From assembly GCA_016284575.1 (NCBI GenBank), contig JAEEPD010000202.1:1-41504 (forward strand): a stretch of 41,504 nucleotides of DNA. Direction: 5' to 3'. Each line of letters begins with the position of its first letter. The stretch's first letter is position 1. This DNA comes from Bacillota bacterium (GTDB taxonomy: Bacteria; Bacillota; Clostridia; Peptostreptococcales; Anaerovoracaceae). The notes beneath the pieces were generated by a model, which did not search any database, was not told the origin of the DNA, and saw nothing but the letters and a program-made list of their open reading frames with translations. Positions 39,895 to 41,504 of this stretch are shown here, piece by piece. The translations under genes were made by a program, and so were the position numbers.

Positions 39895-41349
39895 ATGAAC
39901 GATACTCTGAACTGCAAACAGAATATACTCCACAGGATCGCCATCTTCCTCTTCAGCGCCTGGTGCTTTTTCCTGGCCTGGCGGAACATGCTGAGGCTCT
40001 TTGTAGCCCCGCCCCTGTGGTACATAAGCATCGCGGCAGGCGCATCGGCGCTGCTTTCCATAGCCGTCAGCTTTCTGGCTGCAAAGCCCCTCTCAAAGCT
40101 CAAAGGCTGGCAGATCGCGGCCCTGCTCTTCGCCATCTCCCTAGCCCTTAAGCTGCTGGTGGTCTTCAGCTTCGCACCCGCGGAATACTCGGACTTTCAG
40201 ACCTTCCGCGCCGGCGCCGCCCTCACTGCCAAGAGGGACATGTTTTTCATCACCAGCCTGCCCTACTACAGCATCTGGGCTTACCAGTTCGGCTTCGAAT
40301 GGCTGATCTCCCTGATCTTCAGGCTTTTCGGCCGCTGGGACCCGGTCTTCGGCCTGGTGGTCAACAGCTTCTTCGCCGCAGGCTGCACCCCTGCACTCTA
40401 TGCGGTGGTCAAGGAGGTCCGGGACAAAAAGGCCGGCATCTGCGCCGCCCTGCTCTTCACCCTGCTGCCCATAACAATCAATCTTTCCGCGGTTTTCACA
40501 AACCAGCACGTATCCCTGTTTTTCATACTCATGGGCCTCTGGCTGCTCCTAAAGCGCCCCGACTGGCTGGGCGGCCTGCTTTCGGGCTTCTGCCTTGCCG
40601 TAGCCAAGGTGGCCAGAGCGGACGTCATCGTCTACATCGCAGCCATCGCCGTGGCCATAGTGCTGCTAAAGCGCAGCAAAAAAGCCTTCATAGCCCTGGC
40701 CTGCTGCGTCATCGCCTACTTCGGCTTCTTCAAGGCGGCGGAGATCATCGTATCCCCCCTGCAGCCCTTCGGTCTGGGGAACAATTTCCCCCTCTACAAA
40801 TTCGCCGTGGGCCTGGATGAAGCCAGCTCCGGACGCTATTCCGTCCGCATGCAGAACGAGATATTCAACAACGAGACCTATCTGGCGGATCACGCCCTGC
40901 GGGACGCGGAGACCATGAAGCTCATAAAGGAGGAGCTTTCCATCGGGCCTGCGCGCCTTGCAAAGCTTTTCCTTGCCAAGATTGACATACAGTGGACCAA
41001 CCTTTATCACAGCTACGAAATGCTCCACGACATAGTGCAGCAGGAGACCGTAAGGACCCCCATCGGCAGCGTTACCAGCAAGGTGATAGCCCGCACGGTG
41101 ATGCAGTGGGACGATTTTTCCCGCATGCTGCTTTTTGCCGCGGCGGGGCTTGCCGGCTTCGTGCTTGGCACTAAAAAACGCATGCATCTGGGCGCCAGCG
41201 TGCTGATCCTGGCCTTCATGGCCTTCAGCGCCATCGCCTTTGCCATAGAAGTGCAGTACAGGTATTCCTATTTTGTATTCCCTGCGGTCTGCATGGTTGC
41301 CGCTATGCTGCCGGCCATACTGTTTGAGGAAGAGCCCGCCGGGGAGTAA
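39895..41349 (+). CDS. Multi-pass membrane glycosyltransferase-like protein (GT39/PMT-like)
   Basis: A 484-aa protein with about 11-12 membrane helices and an early extracytoplasmic loop containing Asp in EYSDFQTFRAGAAL, the place where GT-C enzymes carry their catalytic acid. Such enzymes transfer a sugar from a polyprenyl-phosphate carrier to protein or glycan. LLFTLLPITINLSAVFTNQHVSLFFILMGLWLLL is typical of the fold. A C-terminal soluble loop (about 295-400) precedes the last helices. It lies 64 bp after the GtrA-family gene, consistent with a carrier-flipping and transfer pair. Family number is uncertain. Confidence 0.75.
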   Translation: MNDTLNCKQNILHRIAIFLFSAWCFFLAWRNMLRLFVAPPLWYISIAAGASALLSIAVSFLAAKPLSKLKGWQIAALLFAISLALKLLVVFSFAPAEYSDFQTFRAGAALTAKRDMFFITSLPYYSIWAYQFGFEWLISLIFRLFGRWDPVFGLVVNSFFAAGCTPALYAVVKEVRDKKAGICAALLFTLLPITINLSAVFTNQHVSLFFILMGLWLLLKRPDWLGGLLSGFCLAVAKVARADVIVYIAAIAVAIVLLKRSKKAFIALACCVIAYFGFFKAAEIIVSPLQPFGLGNNFPLYKFAVGLDEASSGRYSVRMQNEIFNNETYLADHALRDAETMKLIKEELSIGPARLAKLFLAKIDIQWTNLYHSYEMLHDIVQQETVRTPIGSVTSKVIARTVMQWDDFSRMLLFAAAGLAGFVLGTKKRMHLGASVLILAFMAFSAIAFAIEVQYRYSYFVFPAVCMVAAMLPAILFEEEPAGE

Positions 41350-41353
41350 AAGC

Positions 41354-41383
41354 GATGACAGGGAGGACCCATGCCACTGTCAC
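41354..41383. repeat. Degenerate REP-like unit
   Basis: TGACA and TGTCAC ends flank a GGGAGGACCC core, a diverged relative of the two units that follow, just after the glycosyltransferase stop. Confidence 0.5.
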
Positions 41384-41411
41384 AGAGGAGGAGCCCTCAA
41401 AAGTTTAAAAG

Positions 41412-41440
41412 GTGACAAAGAGAACCGTCCCCATTGTCAC
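41412..41440. repeat. REP-like palindromic unit 1
   Basis: A 29-bp unit starting GTGACAAAGAGAACCGTCCCC and ending TTGTCAC, with GTGACA/TGTCAC inverted ends. It recurs 36 bp further on. This GACGGTT-core form is widespread between genes in Clostridia and usually associated with REP-type (Y1) transposases. Confidence 0.75.
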
Positions 41441-41447
41441 AATACAG

Positions 41448-41476
41448 GTGACAAAGAGAACCGTCCCCAATGTCAC
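41448..41476. repeat. REP-like palindromic unit 2
   Basis: Same 29 bp as 41412-41440 except one base (CCAATG for CCATTG). Bases 41477-41504 contain AAGGAG near the edge, so a gene probably starts just beyond the window. Confidence 0.75.
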
Positions 41477-41504
41477 ATGGAGACGTTATTAAGGAGAACT
41501 GATC

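Overview
The window looks like a chromosomal segment of a Gram-positive Bacillota, most likely a Clostridia-class anaerobe. This is inferred from sortases with LPxTG-type surface proteins, a lipobox binding protein, a group II ECF module, AddB, SmpB, a YtrA-type GntR/ABC operon and AGGAGG-type ribosome binding sites. No rRNA, tRNA or CRISPR array was seen.

Region 1 (1-8.7 kb): an IS1249-like insertion sequence (IS256 superfamily) lies immediately downstream of yhbY. It is followed by a GntR/ABC-transporter operon with a clear palindromic operator, a membrane-anchored zinc-ribbon protein, and a plus-strand run of RluA-type pseudouridine synthase, signal peptidase I, SmpB and a short MltG-like membrane protein. 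Region 2 (8.7-16 kb): MATE transporter, a small A24 prepilin-peptidase-like protein, GAPDH with unusual cofactor-site residues, TrmB, EcfT-EcfA2-EcfA1 and an unknown membrane protein.

Region 3 (16-27.5 kb) is the most original part. An OppBCDF-A type importer is divergent from a LysR regulator. Beside it is a six-gene minus-strand cluster: two creatininase-family hydrolases, a tautomerase-like protein, an RraA-like protein and two nitrilase-superfamily amidases. Several of these enzymes lack textbook active-site residues. Short motifs are shared between the promoter regions of the regulator, the importer and the cluster, so the whole block could be one regulated uptake and catabolic system for an amide or cyclic-amide compound. 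The substrate cannot be read from the sequence.

Region 4 (27.6-34.0 kb) is a sortase-assembled pilus locus whose order resembles the streptococcal FCT locus: signal-peptidase-like protein (both catalytic residues replaced, as in SipA), VPTG-motif major pilin, class B sortase, LPQTG protein, second sortase. A 0.55-kb structured leader precedes the major pilin, and a C39-like cysteine-peptidase fold protein sits upstream.

Region 5 (34-41.5 kb): a PD-(D/E)XK-like protein, an AT-rich gene-free gap, AddB carrying two in-frame minisatellites and no neighbouring addA, a GtrA-family protein, a multi-pass glycosyltransferase-like protein, and REP-like palindromic repeats at the right edge. Several start codons were moved inward from the longest reading frame on the basis of ribosome binding sites or promoters.
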